64,000 nucleotides of DNA, from contig BCKQ01000003.1 in NCBI GenBank assembly GCA_001600695.1, forward strand, positions 682,001-746,000, given 5' to 3'. The position numbers and the translations under genes are program-made. Each line of letters begins with the position of its first letter. Position 1 is the first letter of the stretch. Positions 41,354 to 51,286 of the stretch are shown in pieces. The notes beneath the pieces are model-generated. The model made no database searches. It was not told the DNA's origin and saw nothing but the letters and a program-made list of their open reading frames with translations. Source of the DNA: Ascoidea asiatica. Taxonomy: Eukaryota > Ascomycota > Saccharomycetes > Ascoideales > Ascoideaceae.

Positions 41354-43771
41354 TTACATGTCATCGGATATTTTAAATTGAGCATCAATATCATCTATGG
41401 GAGTATCCTTTTTACTCTTAATATTCTGATGGTTTGTTTTATTATTTCGATCTTTATTTGTTTCTTCAATATTTTCCAATTCAATTCCATTTCCACTTTC
41501 AATATCTCTTAGATTATTATTATTATTCCTATTTATATTATTATCTTCTCCACTTAATCTTGTATATCTCTGATAACCTTTAAATCTTGTGAACATTGAT
41601 GTTTTAACACTATCGAAAATTAATCTTCTTTTAACCTTTCCTAATAATAAATATACTATAACAAATAACATTCCAAGAAAAACAAGTGATCCCCATAATC
41701 TATGGTCATCAAATGTATCACTCCAAGAATCATCATCATCATCACCATCTTTATTTTCTTCGTCTTCTTTATCTCCATTATTTTTACCATTATAATAACT
41801 ATCATATCCTTCACTAACTTTTTCAATATCTTTATCATTTGAATAATCTCTTATATTAAATTCAGGTCTTGGTAAAATGCCAATTTCTTCACCTCCATAA
41901 TTGAAATTTCCTCTTAAATCATAAAATCCAACTTTTGGTATATCATTTAAATAAAATTCTGTACCATTTTCAATTTCCCATTTTGCTAATTCTTTTTCAT
42001 ATGATGAATATAAAACTGCTCTACCTAATGTCCATGAAAAATCTGATCCATTAATTTTTTCTGCAACATGAACTTTATTTTCTAATTTTAATTCTTTATT
42101 ATCTTCATCAATTCCATATCTTGGAAATCCTAATCCTTTATGTAATACTGTTAAAACCCATGATGATTTATAACATAATTCTGTTAATTCTTCATCTTTT
42201 AAATCTGATAAATTCTTATTTGGATCACTTAATTCATCATTTAATTCATTATCTTTTCTTTTACTTTTATTTTTTTTATTTTTTTTATCATTGATTTTAT
42301 TTAATTCATCCCATTTCATTTCACAAATTTCTTTACTTCTTTCATAAAATAAATCATATTTATAACCATTTGAATATTTATCAGAAATTTCATGATTTTC
42401 ATCTAAATTTAATAAATTTCCAATCGCATCCCAATATCCACTAACTCCAATAAAGTGATCTTTATTAAAATCAATTTGTGGAATTTCAACTTCTAATAAA
42501 CATTTTGATATATCTTTACTACCATTACATTTATTTTCATCATTTTTATTTTCTTCTTTAATTTTATCAATTAATAATGGATATAATGAATTTAAACATT
42601 CTGTAAAATTACCTGTACCTTCAATTGTTATTTTTTTCTCATAATCAATTAAAATATTATCATTAATTTTTTTTTTTAATCCAATTGGATAGCAAGGGTC
42701 TTGTATAATTAAATCATTATTATAATTTTCTCTTTCTTTTTCTTCTTCATTTTCTACTTCTTTATTTCCTTCTTGAGTATCTTCTGAATTAGATGACGAT
42801 GATGATGAACTTTTGATTAAATTACGAATATATTTATCATAAGATCTATAAATTCCATCACCTAAAAATGAAGTTGAATATAAATTATAATTGAATTCAT
42901 TTGATAATTGAATTTTATATAATGAATTTGAATGTTTTTCAATTTCAGTTTTATTTGGTTGATATGCAATTTGTGTTGAAGCTCCACCCATATCCAATAA
43001 ACCATATGTATTATAATAATTTTCATCATTAATATTTAATAAAGTTGAAGTTAAATAATTTAATGATAACCAACCATATAAACCTTCAATTTCTCCATCA
43101 ATTATATTTATATGAGAATTACAATCTGGTAAATAAAATTTACTTTTTTTATTAATATATTTACAAATATTTGATAAAATATCGTTTTGTTCTTTAGGTT
43201 TTAATAATCTCATACCACCTGTTGAATGTAAAAAAATTGGAGTTCTAAAATGTTGATTTTCAGGTATAATTTTTTTGACATAATTTAATAAATATTTCAT
43301 ATGATTTTTTCCAACATTTTTTGAATCCTTATTGAAAGTTGAAATTCCTGGTCTTATTTTTTTTTTCCAATTTTTATTACTTTTAATTTTTGGTAAATTT
43401 TTATTTAATTCATCTAAATTGATTTTTGAATTGGAGTTTTTATTATTATTTTTATTTTTATTATTATCTTCATCATCACTATCGCTATCACTATCGCTAT
43501 CATCATCTTTATTCTTTTCTCTTTTGATATTTTTCTCATTTAAATCAATTCTTTCAATCAAATTAAGTTTAAGCTCATTATCTATTGATCTTTTATCAAT
43601 ATTATTAATATTATTTTTAAGAATATATTGATAATCTAAATAATTATAAATATAAGCTCTTGAACCTTTTGAACCCGAATCAATAATTACAATATAATTA
43701 TATGGTAATTTTTGAGAATTGAAGACAGGTGCTTCATCTAAATTTTTTTTTCTTTTAATAAGTACAGTCAT
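41354..43771 (-). CDS. Second Ynd1-type Golgi apyrase paralogue
   Basis: 805 aa, GDA1/CD39 nucleoside phosphatase family, most like Ynd1. The apyrase regions are recognisable: ACR1 IDSGSKGSRAYIYNY (about residue 30), ACR2 LHSTGGMRLL (ATAG of the other copy is changed to STGG), ACR3 IDGEIEGLYGWLSLNYL, ACR4 LLDMGGASTQIAY, ACR5 HFIGVSGYWDA. A transmembrane helix follows near residue 695 (VFLGMLFVIVYLLLG), with a charged Asn-rich tail after it. It differs from the first copy by Lys/Asp/Asn-rich inserts (about 75-115, 320-350 and 500-530) and an acidic stalk before the membrane helix. The catalytic residues look intact, so I infer an active lumenal nucleotidase with its own niche rather than a pseudogene. 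Confidence 0.85.
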   Translation of the reverse strand: MTVLIKRKKNLDEAPVFNSQKLPYNYIVIIDSGSKGSRAYIYNYLDYQYILKNNINNIDKRSIDNELKLNLIERIDLNEKNIKREKNKDDDSDSDSDSDDEDNNKNKNNNKNSNSKINLDELNKNLPKIKSNKNWKKKIRPGISTFNKDSKNVGKNHMKYLLNYVKKIIPENQHFRTPIFLHSTGGMRLLKPKEQNDILSNICKYINKKSKFYLPDCNSHINIIDGEIEGLYGWLSLNYLTSTLLNINDENYYNTYGLLDMGGASTQIAYQPNKTEIEKHSNSLYKIQLSNEFNYNLYSTSFLGDGIYRSYDKYIRNLIKSSSSSSSNSEDTQEGNKEVENEEEKERENYNNDLIIQDPCYPIGLKKKINDNILIDYEKKITIEGTGNFTECLNSLYPLLIDKIKEENKNDENKCNGSKDISKCLLEVEIPQIDFNKDHFIGVSGYWDAIGNLLNLDENHEISDKYSNGYKYDLFYERSKEICEMKWDELNKINDKKNKKNKSKRKDNELNDELSDPNKNLSDLKDEELTELCYKSSWVLTVLHKGLGFPRYGIDEDNKELKLENKVHVAEKINGSDFSWTLGRAVLYSSYEKELAKWEIENGTEFYLNDIPKVGFYDLRGNFNYGGEEIGILPRPEFNIRDYSNDKDIEKVSEGYDSYYNGKNNGDKEDEENKDGDDDDDSWSDTFDDHRLWGSLVFLGMLFVIVYLLLGKVKRRLIFDSVKTSMFTRFKGYQRYTRLSGEDNNINRNNNNNLRDIESGNGIELENIEETNKDRNNKTNHQNIKSKKDTPIDDIDAQFKISDDM

Positions 43772-44492
43772 AGTTTCTTTGTTTCTTTAATAATTGATGA
43801 AGGAGTTTATTTATTCAATGATTTATTGACTGATTGTTGATAGTAAATACAATTCCAATGAATAAATCAAATAATCAAATAATCAAATAAATAAATAATT
43901 TCATAAATTCCTGTTTTTAGTGGGAAAATAAAACGGGTAGCTAAATAGAGATCTTCTGCCAGCGCATTTAATAACGGAGCTTAACAGCGGTAAGCTAGTA
44001 AAAACGAGATGGTTTTTCTACGGTGCTGTAGGGGTAAAAGTGAGTAAATATGAGGATGCAATTGCAAGACATTCATAAACACTCTGAAGTTATAAAATAT
44101 AAGAGGCAAATATGAATTTGAAGTATAAATTAAGAACTAAGAACTAGAAGATTAAAGATAAAAGAAAGAAAGATTAAAGAAGATTAAAAAAGACTGGAAA
44201 GAGAAATGGAAATGGAGTTATAATTGTAAATGTAAGAACAAATTTTAAACTTGATTATGTATAGATATATATGTATATTTAAAAAAGGGATGATAATAGG
44301 AGAAAATATATTATTTATAATGGAATATAATGATTATTTAATGAATTAGTTGATTAATTAGTTAATCAGTTAATTAGTTAACGAAATGATGAATAGATGA
44401 ATTGATGAATTGATGTGATAATATAGGAGAATAAAATAAATAGATAAATAGATAAATAGAAAAAAATATATATAAAAGTTTTTTAATATAAA
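43772..44492. other. Intergenic region RHB1 / apyrase paralogue
   Basis: 721 bp between tandem minus-strand genes: the apyrase promoter plus the RHB1 3' flank. A small GC-richer patch lies at about 43925-44060. From 44335 to 44460 there are short 'gaattgatgaattgatg' and 'gataaata' repeats. No gene was recognised. Confidence 0.5.
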
Positions 44493-45242
44493 TTATTGTA
44501 TAATACATTGTTTAGAAGATTTTGAAGAATCTAAAGAATTATTTTTATTAGTATTTGAATTAATATTATCATTTTTATCAATTGTATTTAAAATTAAATG
44601 AAAAGCTTCTTGAACATTTATATTATCTTTTACAGAAACTTCAATAAATGGAATATTTAAATCATTTGCTAATTGTTGACCTTCTAATTTAGTAACTTGT
44701 CTATTTTGATTTAAATCAATTTTATTACCAATTATAATCATTGAAATATTTTGATTTGAATTTTGATTTAAATTGTCATTAAAGTTATTATTATTGATTT
44801 CATTATTATTAAATTCATTAAATTCATTAAATTCATTAAGATTATTATTATTATTATTATTATTATTATTGTTATTTGAGAAATTATTTTGATCAGTATT
44901 ATTATTTAATTCAAAAGGTATAACTGAATTTATAATTTTATCTTTTATAATCTCAATCATTTCAAAACTTTTTCTTGAAGTTATTGAATAAACTAATAAA
45001 TAACCATGAATACCAATTAAATGTCTATCATTCATCATTGAATATTCATCTTGACCAGCAGTATCTAAAATTTCAATATTATATAATATATTATTAAAAT
45101 TTAAATCTTTTGAGAAATTATTTTCAATTGTTGGATAATATATATCAATAAATTTTTCTTCAGTAAATCTTGTTGATAATGAAGATTTTCCAACACCTCT
45201 TGAACCTGCTAAAGCTAATTTACGTGAAATTGAATTTGACAT
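44493..45242 (-). CDS. RHB1: Rheb-type small GTPase Rhb1
   Basis: A Ras-superfamily GTPase; Rheb proteins act on TORC1, and in budding yeast Rhb1 affects basic amino-acid uptake. 249 aa. G1 loop GSRGVGKSS (13-21) has the Arg typical of Rheb where Ras has Gly12. Effector region FIDIYYPTIENNF, G3 DTAGQDEYSMMNDRHL, G4 GNKIDL, G5-like EVSVKD. It ends in CIIQ, a CAAX box for farnesylation. Compared with the usual 185-210 aa there is a 40-50 residue Asn/Phe/Glu run (about 120-165) between the G3 and G4 regions, encoded partly by an (ATT)n tract. The position suggests a surface loop extension. Confidence 0.88.
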   Translation of the reverse strand: MSNSISRKLALAGSRGVGKSSLSTRFTEEKFIDIYYPTIENNFSKDLNFNNILYNIEILDTAGQDEYSMMNDRHLIGIHGYLLVYSITSRKSFEMIEIIKDKIINSVIPFELNNNTDQNNFSNNNNNNNNNNNNLNEFNEFNEFNNNEINNNNFNDNLNQNSNQNISMIIIGNKIDLNQNRQVTKLEGQQLANDLNIPFIEVSVKDNINVQEAFHLILNTIDKNDNINSNTNKNNSLDSSKSSKQCIIQ

Positions 45243-46179
45243 TTATGAAATTATTGATGATAAAATGAGATAAAATGAGATAAAATAAAATATAATAAGA
45301 TATAATAAGATATAATAGGATATAATATAGTAGGATATGATTTTGAATATTACATCAAGTTGAATACTGATTAATATTAAGTATTATTATAGTACAGAAG
45401 TAATAAGATGATAAGTTAGTAAGTTTATAAGCAAGTAAATAAACAATTAAATAAATAATAATCTAATATAAATAAAGGAAATCTAAAAGAATAATAAAAC
45501 GATAATCACTTAGATATATAATTATTTAGAGTATATTTATTTATTGATAATTTTATATAATCATCGAATAAAGATTTAATATTTAAGCGTAAATTAATTA
45601 ATTCTCAAAAATTGATAATTTGGTATTTTTTTAATATTTTTTGAATTATTTTAAGATATATTTAATAGGCTTTTGAATTTTTTGTAGTTTTTATATAAAA
45701 TTTTGAATTTTATTATTTATTTTTATTATCTTTTATCCATGATTTATTGATTATTTTATCACTTATTATTTATTTATTATTTAGTGTTCTTTATATTTAT
45801 TTTATATTTAACGGTCAAGGTTAAAATGCAGAAAAGGAGATAAATCAAGCGTGGACAAGAAAGAAAGTGAAAGAAAGCGAATCTTGTCCTGATATCGGCG
45901 CATAAGCTACCACCAACGCGTTAACCAGCACAGATCCCAAATTGCGTGAAGTATCTCTGTCTGTGTGTTTCTCGAAAAAAAACCAGCCAATCACAGAAAC
46001 GCGCCAAAACTCTGCCCAGCCAAAGAAGTCCCGCTGAAGAAGTGTCCCGCTGAAAGAGGTCGTCAAGTCTACCTGGAATGGGGACAGGAAATCACATGCT
46101 TAGGACGTGCAAAAAAAAGAAGAAAATTAAACGAGATGAATAAGCGATACAAGAACCAGCACACAGACGAGTGAAAATG

Positions 46180-46224
46180 GACTCGATTGACTCGATTGAC
46201 TCGATTGACTTTATTGACTCAGAT
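46180..46224 (+). repeat. 9-bp tandem repeat (gactcgatt)x5 with Gcn4-like cores
   Basis: Three perfect gactcgatt units, then gactttatt and gactcagat. The repeats generate overlapping TTGACTC cores and one perfect Gcn4/AP-1 site TGACTCA at 46215-46221. It lies in the RHB1/ZSP1 divergent promoter. Confidence 0.6.
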
Positions 46225-47285
46225 GACTGTGGTGAACGATCCAAAGTGTTGATCTAGAACTGATTCATCTGACTGTTCTGATTGGTTCTGAGTCAGGCTC
46301 TGATTCAAATCCAAAAGCTTTGAAGAGTATCACGTGCCATATTTGGTAGAGCCAAATAAAGCCAAGGGAGGCGGATATCGAGGCGAGTATAGAGGCTGAA
46401 GAGCAGAGGTATGTGACGGTGCACCGATGCGAGCCCAGGGAACGTGCTTGAAAATATCCAGTCACATGACCGTTGTTGCTGGAGTTGAAGTGATTGTTTA
46501 TGTTTATGCTTTGTTTATGTTTATTTGAAGCCTTGTGCCAGAAAGGGGCGCGTTTTTATGTGGCGCAGCATATCTGTCTGGCCCTGGTCACGGGTGCGTG
46601 TCACAGGTTACAATGGTGGATATCGGAGCGGGTGCCGTTTCTACAAATAAATCGGTTTTTATATTCAGAAAAAACATTTTTAGAGCTTTTTCAAACCTCT
46701 TTTAGATCAATTCTAAAGCAAATATGAAAAAAATAGGATGAAGATAAACAAGAGCAGATAAAGAAAATTACAAGATACTGAAAATATGAAGCTAAGAGAA
46801 GAACATGAGAAAAATATGAAGACAATAATAGTATGAAGAAGCTAAAAGTAGAGTATGTTGTTCTGTTCTGTTCTGTTCTATTCTTTTATCGGATGGCATT
46901 TCCCTCAAAAGATAACGATAGAACATATTTTATCACTTTTGTTAATTATGCTGTGGTGGAGCACTTCTTGTGCCATGTATTGTGATGTTGGACAAGAAAA
47001 TGCATTCTAAAAATCGTATCAGGTTAATTTATTTATTTTATTTATTTTCTCAATAAAATTTATTATTATTATTTTTATTGTTTTTTATCTAATTCAATTC
47101 CTTTAAATTTAATCCAATTCAATTCAATTCCATTCATTTGATCTCGATATATTTCAATTGGTCTTTGATAACGTTTTATATTTGCCACAGATTCAATATA
47201 AATACTTTTTTGTTTCCTCAAATTCCGTATAATATATTATTCAATACATCTATATCATAATATATCTTATAATATACCTTATAAT

Positions 47286-47340
47286 ATATAATATAATATA
47301 ATATAATATCATATCATATCATATCATATCATAAAATATC
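47286..47340. repeat. Pentanucleotide (AATAT)n/(CATAT)n tract
   Basis: AATAT units run directly into ATATC/CATAT units just upstream of the ZSP1 start, suggesting a one-base change spread by slippage. Confidence 0.7.
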
Positions 47341-47378
47341 ATACAGTAAAATAATTTATTGTCAAATTAATCTATTCA

Positions 47379-48251
47379 ATGTCAAATTTATCTTATTTTC
47401 AAATTGCTTTTTTAACTTTTCAAGCAACTGTTGAAGTTATATTAATTTCTTTAACTGGTTATATATGTGCAAAAAAAAATTTATTAAATCCAAAATTTCA
47501 AAAAAATTTATCAAAATTAAATGTTGATTTATTTACTCCATGTCTTATTTTTTCAAAATTAGCTCCATCTTTATCATTAAAAAAATTAATTGAAATTTCA
47601 ATAATTCCAATTTTTTATATAATTTCAACTTTAATTACATTCTCATGTTCTTTATTAATTTCTTCAAGATTTTGTTTAAATATTAAAAAAATTTCTGAAA
47701 AAAATTTTATAACTGCAATGTCTGTATTTGGTAATTCAAATTCTTTACCAGTTTCTTTAACTGTAGCTTTAGCTTATTCTTTACCTTTAAAAGAATTATC
47801 ATGGATTGATATTGATGATGATACCGCTGATAAAATTGCTTCAAGAGGTATTCTTTATCTTTTAATCTTTCAACAATTAGGTCAAGTTTTAAGATGGTCT
47901 TGGGGTTATAATACTCTTTTAAAAAAAAGATCTTATGAAGAATTATACCTTCCATTAAATTCAAGTGAAAATGAAAATGAAAATGAAAATAATACTCAAA
48001 ATGATATAGAAAATAATAATATTATTGAAAATGATATATCTCAATCCAATTCACGTTCATTACTATCTTCTTCTTCTCTATTAACTATCCCTTATAAAGA
48101 TGATCCAATAAGTAATAATAATAGTCTTTCAAAAATGAAATCTTTAAATTTTACAAGTGAAACTCAATGTTTGTTATCTTCAAATACTAATTCTCCAAAT
48201 GATACTGATAATGATATTCAAAGTAATATTTCAAATAATTTCTCAAATGAC

Positions 48252-48283
<32 letters not shown>

Positions 48284-48872
48284 AATTAATGTTCAAAATG
48301 AACTTAAAACTAAAATAATTAATATTTTCAATGGTTTCTTATCATTTATGAATCCTCCATTATGGTCAATGTTATTTGCAGTAATTGTAGCTTCAATACC
48401 TTTTTTACATAATTTATTTTATGTTAATACTGATGGTTTTGTTGCAAATACTTTAGCATTAGCTATAAAACAATTAGGTTCAGTTTCAATTCCATTAATT
48501 TTAATTGTTTTAGGTGCAAATTTATATCCATCACCAGAAATTAAACCAGCTACACCAAATTATAAAAAATTAATTTTTGGTTCATTAATTTCAAGAATGA
48601 TTTTACCATCATTTTTTTTATTACCTTTAATTACTTTAGCTGTTAAATTTTTACCATTTTCAATTTTAGATGATCCAATTTTTTTAATTGTTTCTTTTGT
48701 ATTAACAATTTCTCCACCTGCAATTCAATTATCTCAAATTTGTCAATTAAATCAAATTTATGAAAAAGAAATGGCTGGAGTTTTATTTTGGGGTTATGTT
48801 GTTTTAACTTTACCAACAACAATATTTATAGTTGTTGCAAGTTTAAAAGTTTTAAATTGGTCAACTACATAA
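47379..48872 (+). CDS. ZSP1: Auxin-efflux-carrier family membrane protein, Zsp1/Ybr287w type
   Basis: 497 aa, membrane transport protein of the auxin efflux carrier (AEC/PIN-like) family; the yeast members (Ybr287w, Ecm3, Ynl095c) sit in the ER and have no settled substrate. Four to five N-terminal helices begin with QIAFLTFQATVEVILISLTG. Family motifs: LNVDLFTPCLIFSKLA, FGNSNSLPVSLT, SRGILYLLIFQQLGQ and LRWSWGYN, all nearly identical to Ybr287w. The hydrophilic loop (about 185-320) is longer than in S. cerevisiae and contains a poly-Asn run. The C-terminal helices have FMNPPLWSMLFAVIVASIP, QLGSVSIPLILIVLGANLYP, SRMILPS, SPPAIQLSQICQLN and LFWGYVVLTLP. Single exon. Confidence 0.92.
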
Positions 48873-49492
48873 ATCTCATCTATTATTTCATCCTTTATCT
48901 AATTATTCTTTCATTTTTTTTTTTTTTTTTTTTTTCTTTAATTCATTCATTTTTAAGATATTTATTTTTTTAATTCTTTTTTCTCAATTCATATATTTTT
49001 TCATTCACATACTCAAAAATCTTTTTATATATAAACCATTATCAACCCATTATCTAATTATCAGCTTTTCTCTTTATATAATTGTATCAATATACTTTGT
49101 ACTGTATTTTTTTTGTAATAAAAAGCATCAATAGAATAAACAAAATAAAATTCATAAAACCCACGCCTATGGGTCCAGTAGTAGAATGTATTGGTGTACG
49201 TTCAGAAGCATTCAGCAGTTGATCCATAGTCACGGTTCTATTAGACTGGTTTCGGAACAGCAGCAGCAGTGATAGCGTTAAGGATATAATTGAGTAGGAA
49301 CTGTGGGATAATATATAGCAAATGGTAAAGATAACATAATATAATATTATATTATTGATAAAATTTTAATATAGTTTCAAAATTAATAGGATATAAACAT
49401 ATAAGACATCAATATTCAATATAGCATATAATCTCTTATTCAATCAAGAAATAAGCAAATTCAAACTAATATAATACATAAATAAAAGAAAT
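48873..49492. other. Intergenic region ZSP1 / VPS55
   Basis: 620 bp tandem spacer. Poly-T at about 48917-48935 lies in the ZSP1 3' flank. A short GC-richer patch at about 49160-49300 (promoter side) includes GGTTTCGGAACAGCAGCAGCAG. No gene was recognised. Confidence 0.5.
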
Positions 49493-50023
49493 ATGGCAAC
49501 AGTAAGTCCCTTGACGAAAATAATATTCTTATCAATCATACTATCCATTGGATTTTTATTGATTATTTTAAGTAGTGCCTTATTTAATAATTGGAAACCA
49601 TTATTTGTCAGTAAGTAAAAAAAAAATTTGAAAAGATAATACAAAAATGATATAATTTTTTAAACAATAATATTTCAAAATATATAAGTCAGAGAATTAA
49701 AAATTACTAATCAAATTTTTATATTTTATAATAAAGTTGGTATATTTTTATTAGCGCCTTTACCAAATGCAATATTTGGTAATATTGAAACAAATGATTT
49801 TATGTCAGATAATTCAAATGATAGTGCAATAAAAGATTTTGGAAAATTTTTAACTGGATTTTTTATAATTAGTGGATTATCATTACCAATTGTATTTTAT
49901 CATTCATTATTAATAACTTTTAGTTCAATGATAATGAGTATGACTGGTGGTTTAATTGTTTATGGTTCTATAGTTTCTTTTGGTTTATTTTTCCATGAAA
50001 GTAATGATGATGATCAATTTTAA
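49493..50023 (+). CDS. VPS55: Late-endosome to vacuole sorting protein Vps55 (spliced)
   Basis: A small four-helix membrane protein (OB-RGRP/LEPROT family) that works with Vps68 in sorting from late endosomes to the vacuole. Exon 1 is 49493-49610, the intron 49611-49736, and exon 2 49737-50023, giving 134 aa (S. cerevisiae 140). Exon 1 reads MATVSPLTKIIFLSIILSIG and exon 2 GIFLLAPLPNAIFGN, then DFMSDNSND, a helix with FLTGFFIISGLSLPIVFYH, and an acidic end NDDDQF. These parallel S. cerevisiae FKVSPLTKIISLSG, FLLAPIPNTIF and DFMSDSSN. The second-exon ATG at 49802 is not the start, since it would delete two helices. Confidence 0.93.
49611..49736 (+). other. VPS55 intron (126 nt)
   Basis: Donor GTAAGT at 49611-49616, branch site TACTAAT at 49705-49711, acceptor ATAAAG ending at 49736. 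The acceptor is AAG rather than YAG. A later TAG at about 49755 would delete conserved residues, so AAG is preferred. Phase 1. Confidence 0.85.
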
Positions 50024-51286
50024 TCAGTTTTATTGATTTAATTAAATAAATTTCAATAACATATTTTAATATTTACATAATTATACGTCTAAAAAATGTA
50101 TTTTATATCAATTTCATATTAACTATTTCTTTTCAACTGAAGATTATAAATAAACAACAAAAATCAAGTTTGAATAAAAAACAAAGCACTTGACTTAAAA
50201 AAGGAGTCTCTGATAAGATTTTTGAAAGCGAGGCAACGGACAAGGCGGGGTAAGCCAGAATCAAAATGGAATATAAGTATTAACTGTTGTTACCTTTATT
50301 TTTTTATCGTTTTATACCTTTTTTTGTTTCGTCGAGACACTCAGAGAGTAGTTTGCAATATGGTTTTAAAGATTTAATTGATTGAATCAATCAAAGGTTA
50401 TCAGTATTACTAACAAAGTCATTAATACTTCAATCATTTGTATAGGTCACGTCTTACTTTGATCCCTGAATAGAGCCATCGAATCCAACTTGGACAATAA
50501 GATGAAAATCAATGTTTTGGTTGAATGAGAATAACAGATAAACTATTATTCTATATTGGTTTTATAATTTATTTTTTAACTGTAAGTAAATTCAATGTTG
50601 TGAAGGTGTTGAGGAAAGAGCAATGATTTTAACCTTTTATTTTAAACTTTTTTGGATGGAGCAATTATAAGAATAAATAACAATAGCAGACTGACCAAGT
50701 TTCAAATAACGTTTATTTTTTGTGATTTGATTTAAACTGTTTAGATCAAATTGGAAAAATATGTTAAACAATGTTTAGCAAATTGAAGAAAGTTTCTATT
50801 ATGATTAGTTATTAGTTTGATTGCTCATTTTCTAGCAAGTTTAAAATTTAATTATTTGAATTTATATTTAAGTTGAAATTGTTTTTTTCATTTAATGAGC
50901 AATCATAAAATATGTAAAATTTGTATATAAAGCTTCATTGATGTGCTTAAATTAAAACTTCTCAATTGTATAATTGTGTAATTGTATAATTTTATTTCCA
51001 TTTTCTGAGTGGGCTCGGAAGTGTCGGAAACACCGGCAAGGGCAGCTTAAAATCTGCATCTTCGAAGACACGTGACTGTTTGGTCTCCTTGAACACTGAA
51101 ACTTGCCCACAGACTGTTTCTTATCTATTCTTGTTCTTCTATTCTTGTTCTTCTATTCTTGTTATATTTTGTTTTATTTATTTTAATACTTCTATCATAT
51201 AGTCAATAATCCATAATCAATAAACAATAATTAATCTTGAATTTCATATAATATATTAAAGTACTAATAATTGTAATAAATTAAAA
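50024..51286. promoter_or_regulatory. Intergenic region VPS55 / MPM1-like
   Basis: 1.26 kb tandem spacer. A short GC-richer patch lies at about 50205-50260 and a second at about 51005-51115. The latter holds an inverted CGG-N5-CCG at 51025-51035 and CACGTG at 51069-51074. A (CTATTCTTGTT)-type direct repeat is at about 51125-51165. No gene was recognised in between. Confidence 0.5.
51025..51035. promoter_or_regulatory. Inverted CGG-N5-CCG (Zn2Cys6-type) site
   Basis: CGGAAACACCG, a perfect inverted CGG pair with 5-bp spacing, about 250 bp upstream of the MPM1-like start and 34 bp from a CACGTG. Fungal binuclear-cluster factors bind such pairs; which factor is unknown. Confidence 0.35.

Larger units (their letters stand above)
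45243..47378. promoter_or_regulatory. Long divergent intergenic region RHB1 / ZSP1
   Basis: 2.1 kb. A GC-richer core at about 45830-46660 is flanked by extremely AT-rich DNA with simple repeats (GATATAATA-like at 45290-45320 and ATAT(A/C) pentamers at 47286-47340). The core holds ACGCGT (MCB) at 45916-45921, a 9-bp tandem repeat with Gcn4-like sites at 46180-46224, and CACGTG at 46331-46336. Small ORFs in the core overlap on both strands and look fortuitous. Confidence 0.5.

Noticed and set aside
45845-46727. Several 66-77 codon ORFs on both strands between RHB1 and ZSP1
   Set aside because: They overlap each other and include the tandem repeat and regulatory motifs; composition alone explains their openness.
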